The notes: a model not told the origin generated them from the sequence alone. A stretch of 64,000 nt of DNA from PALSA-1004 sp963804885 (GCA_963804885.1 CAWDSF010000020.1:124001-188000), one strand, 5' to 3'. Counted from the first letter of the stretch, positions 24,378 through 33,765 are shown. Numbers and translations: made by a program.

Positions 24378-25813
24378 ATGCGTTATCCACGATCGTTTCT
24401 CAAGCTGCTGCTGGTGGGGTTCTCGCTGGTGGCGCTGCCGCTCATTGTGGCGCTGATTACCAGCGCAATCGCGGTGGATCAGCTGGCCAATCGGAGCGAA
24501 ACGGCGGTGTACGAGGCGGTCAGGGCGACCCAGAGCAGCCGCCGGCTGGGCGAATTGCTGACGACGATGGAGCGCAGCGCGCGCCAGATCGTGATTCTGA
24601 ACGATCGCAGCCTCCTTGGCCGCCTATGAAATCAGCCGCGCGCAATTCGAGGAGACCACGGCGCAATTCGGCCAGTTGCCGTTCGATGCCGACCAGCGCG
24701 CCGAGCTCGATGCCATTATCGCGACTGAGCGGCAGATTTTCGACACGCTTGCCAATGCCGAGCTTACCCCCGAGACCCTGCAGGCGCAGGTCGCCCGGTT
24801 TGGCGAACTGGCGAACCATGCGCAATCGATAGTCGCCAAGAGCGCGAGCCTGATCGATCATGAGGTCGACGAAATGCGCCGGACCGCGCTCGAGGCGCGG
24901 CGCATCATGCTATGGCAGGCGCTGGCGCTGATCCCCGTGGTGGTTTTCCTGGTCTTCGGCTTTACGTCCGTTATATCGCGCCCCATCAGGCAGATCGACG
25001 CGGCCATCCGCGAACTCGGCGAAGGCAAATTCGATACACCGGTCAGCGTTTCCGGCCCGGCCGATCTGGAGTACCTCGGCAACCGGCTGGAATGGATGCG
25101 CCGGCAGCTCATCAACCTCGAGCAGCAGAAAAACCGTTTTCTCCAGCAGATTTCGCACGAGCTGAAAACGCCGCTGACCGCGTTGCGCGAAGGCGCGCAG
25201 CTCTTGTCCGACGATGTGCTCGGAAGCCTGACGCCCGAGCAGCGCGAGGTCGCGGAAATCCTGCGCCAGAACAGCATCAAGCTGCAAAAGCAGATCGAAG
25301 ACCTGCTCGATTACGGGGCGCTGCCGTTGCGCAAGCTCGAGCTGGCGCCGCTGGATCCCGGGCATTTAATGGCCGACGTCGCGAGCGACCACAAACTGCC
25401 CCTCCAGGCCAAGAATCTCAAGCTGGAGCTGCACGACGGCGGCGTCGCCATGCAGGGCGACGCGGCCAAAATCCGCGTGGTTCTCGACAACCTTTTGTCC
25501 AACGCGATCAAATTCTCGCCCCCGGGCGGCGTCATTTCGATGGCGGTACGGGCCGACAGCGGGGAATTGATCGTCGACGTGTCCGATCAGGGGCCGGGTA
25601 TCAATGCCGACGACCGGCCGCACGTGTTCGAACCTTTCTACCAGGGCAGAGTCGAAAGTCTTGGGTCCGGTAAAGGGCAGCGGCCTGGGCCTGTCGATCG
25701 TGAAGGAATATGTGATGGCGCACGGCGGCAGCGCCGAGATACTCGCCGAGGAGGGCGCGGCGGGGTCCCATTTTCGGGTGAGACTGCCGCTCAGGGCGGG
25801 GGCGGGAGCATGA
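24378..25813 (+). CDS. glrK: GlrK (QseE)-type sensor histidine kinase with two +1 frameshifts
   Basis: Three frames together give one kinase of about 477 residues. Frame one (24378 to about 24617) is the N-terminal membrane segment and periplasmic start. Frame two (to about 25662) is the periplasmic region, second membrane helix (LIPVVVFLVFGFTSV), HAMP and HisKA with FLQQISHELKTPLTALREG. Frame three ends at 25813 with GSGLGLSIVKEYVMAHGG. Skipping one base after CTT at 24615-24617 and after CTT at 25660-25662 restores LLAAYEISR and FYQGRVESLGPVKGSG, both with family spacing. The next two genes are qseG and glrR. Function: envelope-stress sensor that phosphorylates GlrR. Confidence 0.85.
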
Positions 25814-26349
25814 AGGCGACCGTGCTGGTAGCCGGAAGCATGGCGATCCTCGTCGCCGGCTGCAGCGCACCGCCCGTGCATGAACCGCCGGTCAGCGAGC
25901 CGCCGGTCAGCGAGCCGGCGGTCAGCGAGCCGGGAACGGTGAGCGAACCTCCGGTCGTCGCGATCGAGCCGGAAATCAAGCCGCCCGTGCGCCCGGCGGT
26001 CAGCGACAGCGAAACACTGCTCACTTACGTCGACCATGTGCGCAAACTGCCGGCGGCCGAGTTTGCGAAGGAACTCGATACGGTGCGCAAGCTGTACGCG
26101 CGGGCGCGCACAGAGATGATCCGCATGCGCTATGCGATCCTGCTGAGCGCGCCTGCGGCGGGGCCCGGCGAAGACGCGCGCGCGATGGAATTGCTCGATC
26201 CGCTGCTCAAAAGCGCCGACGCGGGTGTCCGCGCACTGGCAACGCTGCTGAGCGCTCAAATACAGGAGCAGCGGCGCGCGCAGGGATTGCAGCAGAAACT
26301 GGACGCACTAATGTCGCTCGACAAGAGCATGATAGAAAGGGGAAGGTAG
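25810..26349 (+). CDS. qseG: QseG-type lipoprotein
   Basis: A 179-residue lipoprotein whose ATG overlaps the glrK stop (ATGA, 25810-25813). The signal ends in a lipobox VAGC at about residue 18. It continues with a linker of Pro-Pro-Val-Ser-Glu repeats, encoded by a 15-base unit (CCGCCGGTCAGCGAG) repeated about three times at 25885-25929. The C-terminal helical part (TLLTYVDHVRKLPAAEFAKEL...) resembles YfhG/QseG proteins. Its position between kinase and regulator is the strongest evidence. QseG is an outer-membrane partner that modulates GlrK. Repeat number may vary between strains. Confidence 0.8.
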   Translation: MKATVLVAGSMAILVAGCSAPPVHEPPVSEPPVSEPAVSEPGTVSEPPVVAIEPEIKPPVRPAVSDSETLLTYVDHVRKLPAAEFAKELDTVRKLYARARTEMIRMRYAILLSAPAAGPGEDARAMELLDPLLKSADAGVRALATLLSAQIQEQRRAQGLQQKLDALMSLDKSMIERGR

Positions 26350-26353
26350 GAAG

Positions 26354-27709
26354 ATGAGCGAAGCAGCGCGCAGAATACTGGCGGTAGACGACGATCCTGA
26401 TCTGCTGCGGCTGCTCACGATACGCCTGAAATCCGCGGGGTACGAGGTGACTGCCGTCGAGAGCGGCGAGAAGGCAATCGCGCAGCTGTCGGTGGCGCGG
26501 CCCGAACTGGTCGTTACCGATCTCAAGATGAGCGGCATGGACGGCATGACGCTGCTCGATACCATCCACCAGACTTATCCGACGCTACCGTCGATTATCC
26601 TGACCGCGCACGGCACCATACCGGACGCCGTCGCGGCGACCAAGCGCGGGGTGTTCGGCTACCTGACCAAGCCATTCGACGCGCAGGAATTGCTCGGGGA
26701 AGTCGAGCGCGCACTGGCGGTCGGCGGCGGCATGCAACCGCCGGCGCAAGGTGACGAATGGCGCGCCGCGATCATTACGTGCAACCCCGTCATGGAAGAC
26801 ATACTCGCCAAAGCGCGCATGGTGGCGGCGAGCGACGCGAGCGTGTTCATTTACGGCGAATCGGGCACCGGCAAGGAATTGCTCGCGCAGGCCATTCATA
26901 ACGCGAGCGCGCGCCGCGACCACGAGTTCGTCGCGATCAACTGCGGCGCGATTCCAGAACAGCTGCTCGAGTCGGAGCTCTTCGGTCACGTGAAAGGCGC
27001 GTTCACCGGCGCGGTGCGCGACAACAAGGGACTCTTTCAGACCGCCGACCACGGCACGCTGTTTCTCGATGAAATTGGCGACCTGGCGCTGCCGCTGCAG
27101 GTAAAACTGTTGCGCGTGTTGCAGGAGCGGCAGGTGCGCCCGGTCGGCTCGACGCAGAGCTACGAAGTCGACGTGCGCGTCATTTCGGCCACCCATCGCA
27201 CGATCGAAAGCGAGATGGCGGAGGGCCGCTTCCGCGAAGATCTGTATTACCGGCTCAACGTCGTGGCGTTCAATCTGCCGTCGCTCGGCGAGCGGCGCGA
27301 AGATATCCCGCTGCTCGCGGGCCACTTTCTGGCAGCCCTTGCCAAGAAATACGGCAAAGCGATTACGCGCATCGCGCCGGACGCGCTGCAACTGCTCGTC
27401 GGCGCGAACTGGCCGGGCAATGTGCGCCAGCTCTACAACGTGGTGGAGCGCTCGGTCGCGCTGTGCAACTCGTCGTTGATTCCGGCCTCTCTCGTGCAGC
27501 AGGCGATCCAGCACCAGCAAAGCGAATTCGCCTCGTTCGAGCAGGCGCGCAAGCAGTTCGAGCGTGAATACCTCGTGCGCCTGCTGAAAATAACCGGTGG
27601 CAACGTGTCGCAGGCCGCGAAGCTCGCGCAGCGCAACCGGACTGAATTCTACAAATTGCTGCAGCGGCACGCGCTCGATCCGGCGTCGTTTAAGGCAGCG
27701 GTTTCCTGA
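26354..27709 (+). CDS. glrR: GlrR (QseF)-type sigma-54-dependent response regulator
   Basis: A 451-residue NtrC-family activator. The receiver (residues 5-120) has the acceptor Asp about 56 in VVTDLKMSGMDG, Thr in ILTAHG and Lys in YLTKPFD. The AAA+ domain has Walker A GESGTGKE, the sigma-54 contact loop GAFTGA and Walker B LFLDEIGDL. The C-terminal helix-turn-helix is ITGGNVSQAAKLAQRNRTEF. The receiver-linker-AAA+ sequence follows E. coli GlrR closely, including TIPDAVAATKRGVFGYLTKP. It starts 4 bases after qseG. It probably acts at the two promoters with YGTC-N10-GACR sites at 22407 and 27727. Confidence 0.92.
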   Translation: MSEAARRILAVDDDPDLLRLLTIRLKSAGYEVTAVESGEKAIAQLSVARPELVVTDLKMSGMDGMTLLDTIHQTYPTLPSIILTAHGTIPDAVAATKRGVFGYLTKPFDAQELLGEVERALAVGGGMQPPAQGDEWRAAIITCNPVMEDILAKARMVAASDASVFIYGESGTGKELLAQAIHNASARRDHEFVAINCGAIPEQLLESELFGHVKGAFTGAVRDNKGLFQTADHGTLFLDEIGDLALPLQVKLLRVLQERQVRPVGSTQSYEVDVRVISATHRTIESEMAEGRFREDLYYRLNVVAFNLPSLGERREDIPLLAGHFLAALAKKYGKAITRIAPDALQLLVGANWPGNVRQLYNVVERSVALCNSSLIPASLVQQAIQHQQSEFASFEQARKQFEREYLVRLLKITGGNVSQAAKLAQRNRTEFYKLLQRHALDPASFKAAVS

Positions 27710-27726
27710 CGCCCGCGGCAATTCTT

Positions 27727-27809
27727 CGTCGCTGCATGACGACATAAAAACCCGAACGAATTCAACCCGCCGCGTGGCGCGCATCCGCGGCTGTCGTCCG
27801 CTGGCGACG
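27727..27809 (+). promoter_or_regulatory. two GlrR-type upstream activator sites (YGTC-N10-GACR)
   Basis: Site 1 at 27727-27744 is CGTC-N10-GACA; site 2 at 27792-27809 is TGTC-N10-GACG; each has one mismatch to TGTC-N10-GACA. They are 65 bases apart, and the second begins 84 bases before the -24 GG at 27876. This is the same geometry as at 22407-22489. Confidence 0.7.
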
Positions 27810-27873
27810 AACCGATATCGTGCGTGCTTACCGTGCGCTTCCCAAATCAATGAAGCGTATGGGGAAAATCCAC

Positions 27874-27890
27874 TTGGCACGATGGTTGCT
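27874..27890 (+). promoter_or_regulatory. sigma-54 promoter upstream of the glycine-zipper gene
   Basis: TTGGCACG-ATGG-TTGCT is a full consensus match with GG (27876-27877) and GC (27888-27889) 10 bases apart. Predicted start about 27901, giving a roughly 72-base leader to the ATG at 27973. Confidence 0.85.
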
Positions 27891-27972
27891 GCGAAACACG
27901 GATACCAAATTAGGTCGCATCGACCATCGACTTAGCGGTGCCCGGAGGGTGGGCACTGCGGGGGAATTCATC

Positions 27973-28521
27973 ATGCAGGCAGCGTTACTGACGTCGAAGA
28001 CATCAAGCCAGAAAGGCTGGTTGTATCCGCTGCTGATCATTGCGGCGATCTCTGTGATCATATTCAGCGTGCTCGGCGCAGCCGCCATCGCGGGCTGGCT
28101 GCCGCGCGCAGAGTCGACGACCGGCCCGGCGCAGTACGCCGAGCGCAGCGCGGACAGCCGGTCCGGCGAGAGAAAAGCCATCGCCTGTGCCGAATGCGGC
28201 GTCGTGGATTCCATCGTGCCGGTCGAAGTCAAAGGCGAGACTCACGGAGTCGGCATGATCGCCGGCGGCGTGACCGGCGCGCTGGTCGGCAATCAGATCG
28301 GTCGCGGCAACGGCAATGCGGTCGCGACGATAGGCGGTGCGGCAGGCGGCGCCTATGCCGGCAACGAAATCGAGAAGCACGTGAAAAAATCCGTGCGCTA
28401 CAAGGTCAGGGTCCGGATGCCCGATGGCACTTATCGCACGACTTACCAGTCGGCCGCGCCCGGCTTTGCGGTCGGCGACAAGGTCAGGGTTTCCAACGGC
28501 CAGGTCGTCAAGCCGGGATAA
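27973..28521 (+). CDS. glycine-zipper 2TM domain envelope protein (SlyB/17-kDa antigen-like)
   Basis: A 182-residue protein from the ATG at 27973. An N-terminal membrane segment (WLYPLLIIAAISVIIFSVLG) is followed by a short loop with CAECG, then a glycine-zipper pair (GMIAGGVTGALVGNQIGRGN and VATIGGAAGGAYAGNEIEKH), then a small beta-rich C-terminus (RYKVRVRMPDGTYRTTYQ). Such proteins sit in the cell envelope and are often stress-induced. A sigma-54 promoter with GlrR-type sites lies directly upstream. Earlier in-frame ATGs were rejected because they precede the promoter. Confidence 0.85.
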   Translation: MQAALLTSKTSSQKGWLYPLLIIAAISVIIFSVLGAAAIAGWLPRAESTTGPAQYAERSADSRSGERKAIACAECGVVDSIVPVEVKGETHGVGMIAGGVTGALVGNQIGRGNGNAVATIGGAAGGAYAGNEIEKHVKKSVRYKVRVRMPDGTYRTTYQSAAPGFAVGDKVRVSNGQVVKPG

Positions 28522-28613
28522 ACGTTGGTCGATGGGCGGCTGTCGCGGGCCATTTCCGGCGCGCCCGCTGATTTGCCGGTAAAGTGACAGGCGTGACGGT
28601 CGGAAAATCCACT

Positions 28614-28901
28614 ATGCGAATTCGCCTGCTAGCAGCCGGGGCCGCGCTCATCGCCGGATGCGCGGGCCAGCAGACCGGTCCCACCCAACCCGGCGAAGCC
28701 CCGCCGCCGAAGCCGCCGACCGCTGCGAAGCCCGGCATCAATCTGTCCGGTTATTCGCCGGCGTTTCGCGCGGGTTACGCCGACGGCTGCAACAGCGTCG
28801 ATGCCGGCGCGCGCAAGCGCGACGAAGCGCGCTTCAAAGCCGAGACCGATTACGCGCAGGGCTGGCGCGACGGCAACGATATCTGCAAGCGGAAGAAATA
28901 A
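28614..28901 (+). CDS. small lipoprotein of unknown function
   Basis: A 95-residue protein from the ATG at 28614 with signal MRIRLLAAGAALIAGC, the lipobox Cys being residue 16. A Pro/Thr-rich linker follows, then YSPAFRAGYADGCNSVDAGA and YAQGWRDGNDIC, a pattern seen in short conserved proteobacterial lipoproteins with a paired G-Y-x-D-G-C / G-W-x-D-G signature. The two Cys (in DGCN and DIC) could form a disulfide. It is 92 bases after the glycine-zipper gene. Function unknown. Confidence 0.75.
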   Translation: MRIRLLAAGAALIAGCAGQQTGPTQPGEAPPPKPPTAAKPGINLSGYSPAFRAGYADGCNSVDAGARKRDEARFKAETDYAQGWRDGNDICKRKK

Positions 28902-28912
28902 CCGCCCTCGCT

Positions 28913-31027
28913 TTAGTGAGTGACGCGCGCGATCCGGATAACTTCCGGCAGCCGGCGCAGCACGCGCATGATTTGCGCGAGGTGCAGGCGATTGAAGACC
29001 TGCAGCGTAAAGTGCATCGTCGCGTATTGATCGCCCTGCTCGGGATCCACCGTGACGTTGTCGATGTTCGAATCGGCGCCGGCGATTGCCGCGGCGACCT
29101 TGGCCAGCACGCCGCGCTGGTTCATGACCACCAGGTTGATGCTCACATTGAAGAGTTTCTTCGTTTCGGGTGCCCATTCGACGTCGATCACCTTGCCCGG
29201 GTCGGCGCGCGTCTTGACGATCACCGAGCAGTCGTGAGTGTGTATGACCATCCCCTGGCCCTTGCTGATGAGCCCGATGATCGGATCGCCCGGGATAGGC
29301 TTGCAGCACTGCGCGAACTGCACCGCCATGCCTTCCGAGCCGCGTATCATCACGGGCCCCACTTCGCGCCGTTCTTCGGCCGGCGCGTCGCTGAGCGACA
29401 AGAGCTGCCGCGCGACCACCACGGAGAGGCGCTTGCCCAGGCCGATGTCGGCGAGGATGTCCTGGCGCGATTTGACCCCGGTGTCTTTAAGGAGCTTCGC
29501 CCACTGCGTTTCCTTGATGTCGGCGACGCCGGTGCGCAGCACGCTCAGCGCCTGGTTCAGCAGGCGCTCGCCCAGCTGCGCGGACTCCTGCGACTGGACG
29601 GACTTCAGGAAATGCCGGATATGCGAACGCGCCTTGGCGGTGATCACGTAGTTCAACCATAGCGGGTTGGGCTTGGCGTGCGAAGCGGTGATGATTTCGA
29701 CGCGCTCGCCGTTTTTGAGTTCGGTCCTGAGCGGCATCAATTCATCGTTGATTTTCACCGCCACGCAGCGGTTGCCGATGTCGGTATGCACCGCATACGC
29801 GAAATCCACCGCGGTGGCGCCGCGCGGCAATGACAGGATTTTGCCCTTGGGCGTGAACACGTAAACCGCATCCGGAAACAGATCGACTTTGAGATGCTCG
29901 AGAAATTCGGTCGAGTCGCCGGTGCCCGACTGGATTTCAAGCAGGCTCTGCAGCCATTGGTGGGTTTTTTTCTGCAGCTCGTTGAGCGACGCGTCGGTGC
30001 TTTTGTAGAGCCAGTGCGACGCGACGCCGGCTTCGGCGATCTTGTGCATTTCCTGGGTGCGGATCTGCACTTCGATCGGGCTGCCGAACGGGCCGAACAG
30101 CGTGGTGTGCAGCGACTGGTAGCCGTTGGCCTTCGGGATCGCGATGTAATCCTTGAATTTTCCGGGGATCGGCTTGTACAGGGAGTGCAGCGCGCCCAGC
30201 ACGAGATAGCACGACGGCACGTCCTTGACGATGATGCGAAAGCCGAATACGTCGTGCACCTTCGCGAACGACAGGTGCTTCTCGCGCATCTTGCGGTAGA
30301 TGCTGTAGAGGTGTTTCTCGCGGCCGTGCACCAGCGCTTCGATGCCGTCTTTTTTGAGCCGCTTGATGATCGCGTCTTCGACCTTGCCGACGACTTCGCG
30401 GCGGTTGCCGCGCGCGCTCTTGAGTGCTTTCGAAAGCACGCGATTGCGCGCAGGGTAGAGATACAGAAACGCGAGATCTTCGAGTTCCTGGTAGATGCTG
30501 TTGAGTCCCAGCCGGTTGGCGATCGGCGCGTAGATCTCGAGCGTCTCGCGCGCAATGCGCCTGCGCTTGGGGCCGGGTACGGCATCCAGCGTGCGCATGT
30601 TGTGCAGGCGGTCGGCGAGCTTGATCAGGATGACGCGCACGTCGCGCGCCATCGCGAGCAGCATCTTGCGGAAATTCTCGGCCTGGGCTTCCTCGTGGGT
30701 CTCGAACTCTATGCGGTCGAGTTTCGACACCCCGTCGACCAGGTCCGCCACCGGCTTGCCGAACTTGCGGCTGATTTCGGACTTGGTGACCGCCGTATCT
30801 TCGACGACGTCGTGCAGCAGCGCCGCGGAGAGCGCCTGCGAATCAAGATGCAACTGGGCCAGGATGTTGGCGACCGCCAGCGGATGCGATATGTACGGAT
30901 CGCCCGAGGCGCGGAACTGGCCGGTGTGCGCGGCTTCGCTGAAGTGGTAAGCGGTTTCGACCCGCGCTATGTCTTCCGGCTTTAGGTAGCCGGACCATTC
31001 CTTGAACAACGTGGCGGCTTCGGGCAT
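28913..31027 (-). CDS. spoT: bifunctional (p)ppGpp synthetase/hydrolase SpoT
   Basis: A 704-residue RelA/SpoT homologue. The N-terminal HD hydrolase domain is intact (HTGQFRASGDPYISHP, ALLHDVVEDT, LADRLHNMRTL). The synthetase domain follows (KFKDYIAIPKANGYQSLHTT), then TGS (VYVFTPKGKILSLPRG), helical and C-terminal ACT (FNVSINLVVMNQRGVLAKV) domains. With intact HD residues it should both make and degrade (p)ppGpp. It is downstream of rpoZ, gmk and yicC on the minus strand in the usual rpoZ-spoT order. Confidence 0.95.
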   Translation of the reverse strand: MPEAATLFKEWSGYLKPEDIARVETAYHFSEAAHTGQFRASGDPYISHPLAVANILAQLHLDSQALSAALLHDVVEDTAVTKSEISRKFGKPVADLVDGVSKLDRIEFETHEEAQAENFRKMLLAMARDVRVILIKLADRLHNMRTLDAVPGPKRRRIARETLEIYAPIANRLGLNSIYQELEDLAFLYLYPARNRVLSKALKSARGNRREVVGKVEDAIIKRLKKDGIEALVHGREKHLYSIYRKMREKHLSFAKVHDVFGFRIIVKDVPSCYLVLGALHSLYKPIPGKFKDYIAIPKANGYQSLHTTLFGPFGSPIEVQIRTQEMHKIAEAGVASHWLYKSTDASLNELQKKTHQWLQSLLEIQSGTGDSTEFLEHLKVDLFPDAVYVFTPKGKILSLPRGATAVDFAYAVHTDIGNRCVAVKINDELMPLRTELKNGERVEIITASHAKPNPLWLNYVITAKARSHIRHFLKSVQSQESAQLGERLLNQALSVLRTGVADIKETQWAKLLKDTGVKSRQDILADIGLGKRLSVVVARQLLSLSDAPAEERREVGPVMIRGSEGMAVQFAQCCKPIPGDPIIGLISKGQGMVIHTHDCSVIVKTRADPGKVIDVEWAPETKKLFNVSINLVVMNQRGVLAKVAAAIAGADSNIDNVTVDPEQGDQYATMHFTLQVFNRLHLAQIMRVLRRLPEVIRIARVTH

Positions 31028-31128
31028 GGCGCCGGCGCGATCAAGTCCGGCAGCCGGAAGGCCGGGACCGGGACGTGGAGCGCGTTAAGCAATGGCCCAT
31101 GTTCCACCTCCGATCCCTCAAGCGCGCA

Positions 31129-31335
31129 TTAAGTCGGCGTTTTGTTGAGTATGTCGAGCCCGTAGTGCGCTTCGGCGAGCTCGCGCAGTGCGATGACGGT
31201 CGACTTGTCGCGATTGGCTTCGATCATCGGCGTTGCGCCGTTGGCGAGTTGGCGCGCGCGATAGGTCGCTGCCAGCGTCAGCTCGAAACGGTTGGGGATG
31301 ATTTTCAAGCAATCTTCTACGGTGATGCGTGCCAT
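31129..31335 (-). CDS. rpoZ: RNA polymerase omega subunit
   Basis: A 68-residue protein starting MARITVEDCLKIIPNRFELT, with YRARQLANG and NRDKSTVIALRELA, the complete omega signature. It supports assembly of beta-prime and contributes to (p)ppGpp binding. It sits between gmk (60 bases upstream) and spoT, the canonical order. Length is typical. Confidence 0.95.
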   Translation of the reverse strand: MARITVEDCLKIIPNRFELTLAATYRARQLANGATPMIEANRDKSTVIALRELAEAHYGLDILNKTPT

Positions 31336-31395
31336 GAGGACATTCCTTAAAGGTTACGTTACGGCTGAGGAAGCTCGTTACCTCAGCAACAGCGG

Positions 31396-32004
31396 CTAGG
31401 TCATGCGATTGATCAAGTCGCTGTGGCGGGCCAACTGACTGGTCGCCAAGAGACGCCGGGCGCGGACTATGCTGACCAAGTCCTTCACCGCCTCGTCGAA
31501 TTTATCGTTAATAATAACATACTTAAACTCACTTACGTGGCTGATTTCCTCGCGCGCACCGGCAATCCGGCGGGCAATCACGTCCGGCGGGTCCTGCGCG
31601 CGCTTGTTCAGCCGGCTAACCAGGGCTTCGAACGAAGGCGGCAGGATGAAAATGCCGATCGCATCCGGCATCATTTTGCGGACCTGGGCCGCGCCCTGCC
31701 AGTCGATTTCGAGCAGGATGTCGGCGCCCGCGGCGCGCTGGTCGTTGATCCAGGGTTGGGACGTGCCGTAGTAATTGCCGTGCACCAGGGCGCTTTCGAG
31801 AAAGGCGCCCGCCGCCGCCATTTCCTGGAATTTCTCCTGGCTCACGAAATGATATTCGCGGCCGTCGACTTCGCCGGCGCGCGGCTCGCGCGTCGTGTAC
31901 GACACCGATAGCCGGATGCCGGAGTCGGCCTTGAGCAGCGCGTCAACCAGGGTCGTCTTGCCGGCCCCGGACGGCGCGCACACGATGAAAAGGTTTCCGC
32001 TCAT
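31396..32004 (-). CDS. gmk: guanylate kinase
   Basis: A 202-residue kinase with the P-loop APSGAGKTTL at residues 10-19, SYTTREPRAGEVDGREYHFV for GMP binding, LEIDWQGAAQVRK and ILPPSFEAL. It converts GMP to GDP with ATP. Its start overlaps the yicC stop by 4 bases (32001-32004), so the two are translationally coupled. Confidence 0.95.
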   Translation of the reverse strand: MSGNLFIVCAPSGAGKTTLVDALLKADSGIRLSVSYTTREPRAGEVDGREYHFVSQEKFQEMAAAGAFLESALVHGNYYGTSQPWINDQRAAGADILLEIDWQGAAQVRKMMPDAIGIFILPPSFEALVSRLNKRAQDPPDVIARRIAGAREEISHVSEFKYVIINDKFDEAVKDLVSIVRARRLLATSQLARHSDLINRMT

Positions 32005-32867
32005 TCGATGTTCTGGATCTGTTCCCTCATCTGCTCGATCAGGAGCTTCAGATCGAGCGCAACTTTCGTGACCTCCGCATCGACGGATTTGGAGCCGAGC
32101 GTGTTCGCCTCGCGGTTCAGCTCCTGCATCATGAAATCGAGCCGCTTGCCGACCGCGCCGCCTTTGTCGAGGATGCGCTTGATTTCGCTGAAGTGCGCGG
32201 TGAGGCGCGAGAGCTCTTCATCGACGTCGATGCGGTTGGCGAACAGCGTGATTTCCTGGCGGATGCGCTCGTCGTCGTTGACGGCCATTGCCTCGTGCAG
32301 GCGCTGGGCGAGCTTTTCGCGATAGTTGGCCAGCACTTCGGGCATGCGCGGCGCGACGGTCGCGATGCGCTCTTCCATCGTGGCCACGCGCTCGAGCAGG
32401 ATCGCTTTGAGTTTTTCGCCTTCGCGCGCGCGCGACGCGGTGAATTCTTCGAGCACTTCCGCGAGCGCCGAGTGGCACGCCGCGCGCATCTCGTCGAGCG
32501 ACACCGATTCGGCACCCAGCATGCCGGGCCAGCGCAGTATGTCCGCCGCCGTGAGGCCCGGGACGCTGGGCCATGCAAGGCGCAGCTTTTCGGACAGCGC
32601 GCGCAATTGCTTCAGCACCTCGACGTTGAGCTCGGCGGATTTCTGCGCGGCAGGCAGCGGATTGAGTCCGATCCGGCATTCGACCTTGCCGCGCTGGAGC
32701 TTGCCGACCACGATCTCGCGCAGCCCGGCTTCGAGCGCGCGCAATTCTTCGGGCAGGCGGAACTGCAGATCGAGATAGCGATGGTTGACCGACCGCAGTT
32801 CGACGTTGATCGCGGCGGTCGAAAGTTCGCGCGTCGCGCTGGCAAAACCCGTCATGCTGTAGATCAT
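32001..32867 (-). CDS. yicC: YicC/YloC family endoribonuclease
   Basis: A 288-residue protein with the family start MIYSMTGFASA, ELRSVNHRYLDLQFRLPEEL, and the C-terminal HFSEIKRILDKGGAVGKRLD, FMMQELNREANTLGSKSVD and EQMREQIQNIE. Recent work assigns endoribonuclease activity to this family. It heads the yicC-gmk-rpoZ-spoT operon and is divergent from rph. Confidence 0.93.
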   Translation of the reverse strand: MIYSMTGFASATRELSTAAINVELRSVNHRYLDLQFRLPEELRALEAGLREIVVGKLQRGKVECRIGLNPLPAAQKSAELNVEVLKQLRALSEKLRLAWPSVPGLTAADILRWPGMLGAESVSLDEMRAACHSALAEVLEEFTASRAREGEKLKAILLERVATMEERIATVAPRMPEVLANYREKLAQRLHEAMAVNDDERIRQEITLFANRIDVDEELSRLTAHFSEIKRILDKGGAVGKRLDFMMQELNREANTLGSKSVDAEVTKVALDLKLLIEQMREQIQNIE

Positions 32868-33022
32868 TTTGTCCGTCGCGGCAAAAAGGTGCGGGGTGAA
32901 GGGTAAAATACGTAAAACCTTACGCCATGATTCCGCTGGAATGCGGGCGGGTACTGCGGGCGTTTGCGCCTCATTTAATAGTCGGATATTCCGTCGAAAT
33001 CAGCCAGGAAAGATAGCACATT

Positions 33023-33739
33023 ATGCGGCCCAGCAAGCGTCAGCCCGACGAGCTACGAAACATCCGGATCACCCGCCGCTACACGCGTCACGCCGAGGGT
33101 GCGGTGCTCATCGAGGCCGGCGATACCAAAGTGCTGTGCACCGTCAGCGTCGAGGACAAGGTGCCGCCGTTCCTGAAGGGCAAAGGCCAGGGCTGGCTCA
33201 CCGCGGAATACGGCATGCTGCCGCGCGCCACCAACACGCGTTCCGACCGCGAGGCCGCGCGCGGCAAGCAATCGGGCCGCACGCAGGAAATCCAGCGCCT
33301 GATCGGCCGCGCTTTGCGCTCGGTCGTCGATCTCAATGCGCTCGGCGAGCGCACGCTGCAGATCGATTGCGACGTGCTGCAGGCGGACGGCGGCACGCGC
33401 ACGGCGAGCATCACCGGTGCATTCGTCGCCGTGCACGATGCGATCAGTCATCTGCTCGGTCAGCAAATGCTGGCGGCCTCGCCCGTGCGCGACTTCGTCG
33501 CGGCGGTATCGGTGGGCATGTATCAGGGCGTGCCCGTGCTCGATCTGGATTATCCCGAGGATTCCGCGTGCGACACCGACATGAACGTCGTGATGACGGG
33601 CAACGGCGGCATCATCGAAGTGCAGGGCACCGCGGAAGGCGCGCCGTTCTCGCGCGTCGAGATGAATGCGCTGCTCGACCTTGCGCAGAAAGGCATCCAG
33701 CAGCTGATCGCCGCGCAGAAAGCAGCGCTGAAAAGCTGA
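33023..33739 (+). CDS. rph: ribonuclease PH
   Basis: A 238-residue phosphorolytic exoribonuclease that trims tRNA 3' ends. Markers: RRYTRHAEGAVLIEAGDTKV, GWLTAEYGMLPRATNTR, RTQEIQRLIGRALRS, IDCDVLQADGGTRTASITGA and DMNVVMTGNGGIIEVQGTAE. The length is full, so it is probably active. It leads an rph-rdgB-hemW operon. Confidence 0.95.
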   Translation: MRPSKRQPDELRNIRITRRYTRHAEGAVLIEAGDTKVLCTVSVEDKVPPFLKGKGQGWLTAEYGMLPRATNTRSDREAARGKQSGRTQEIQRLIGRALRSVVDLNALGERTLQIDCDVLQADGGTRTASITGAFVAVHDAISHLLGQQMLAASPVRDFVAAVSVGMYQGVPVLDLDYPEDSACDTDMNVVMTGNGGIIEVQGTAEGAPFSRVEMNALLDLAQKGIQQLIAAQKAALKS

Positions 33740-33765
33740 AGCGCGCGCGGCCGCGGCGGGGTCTC

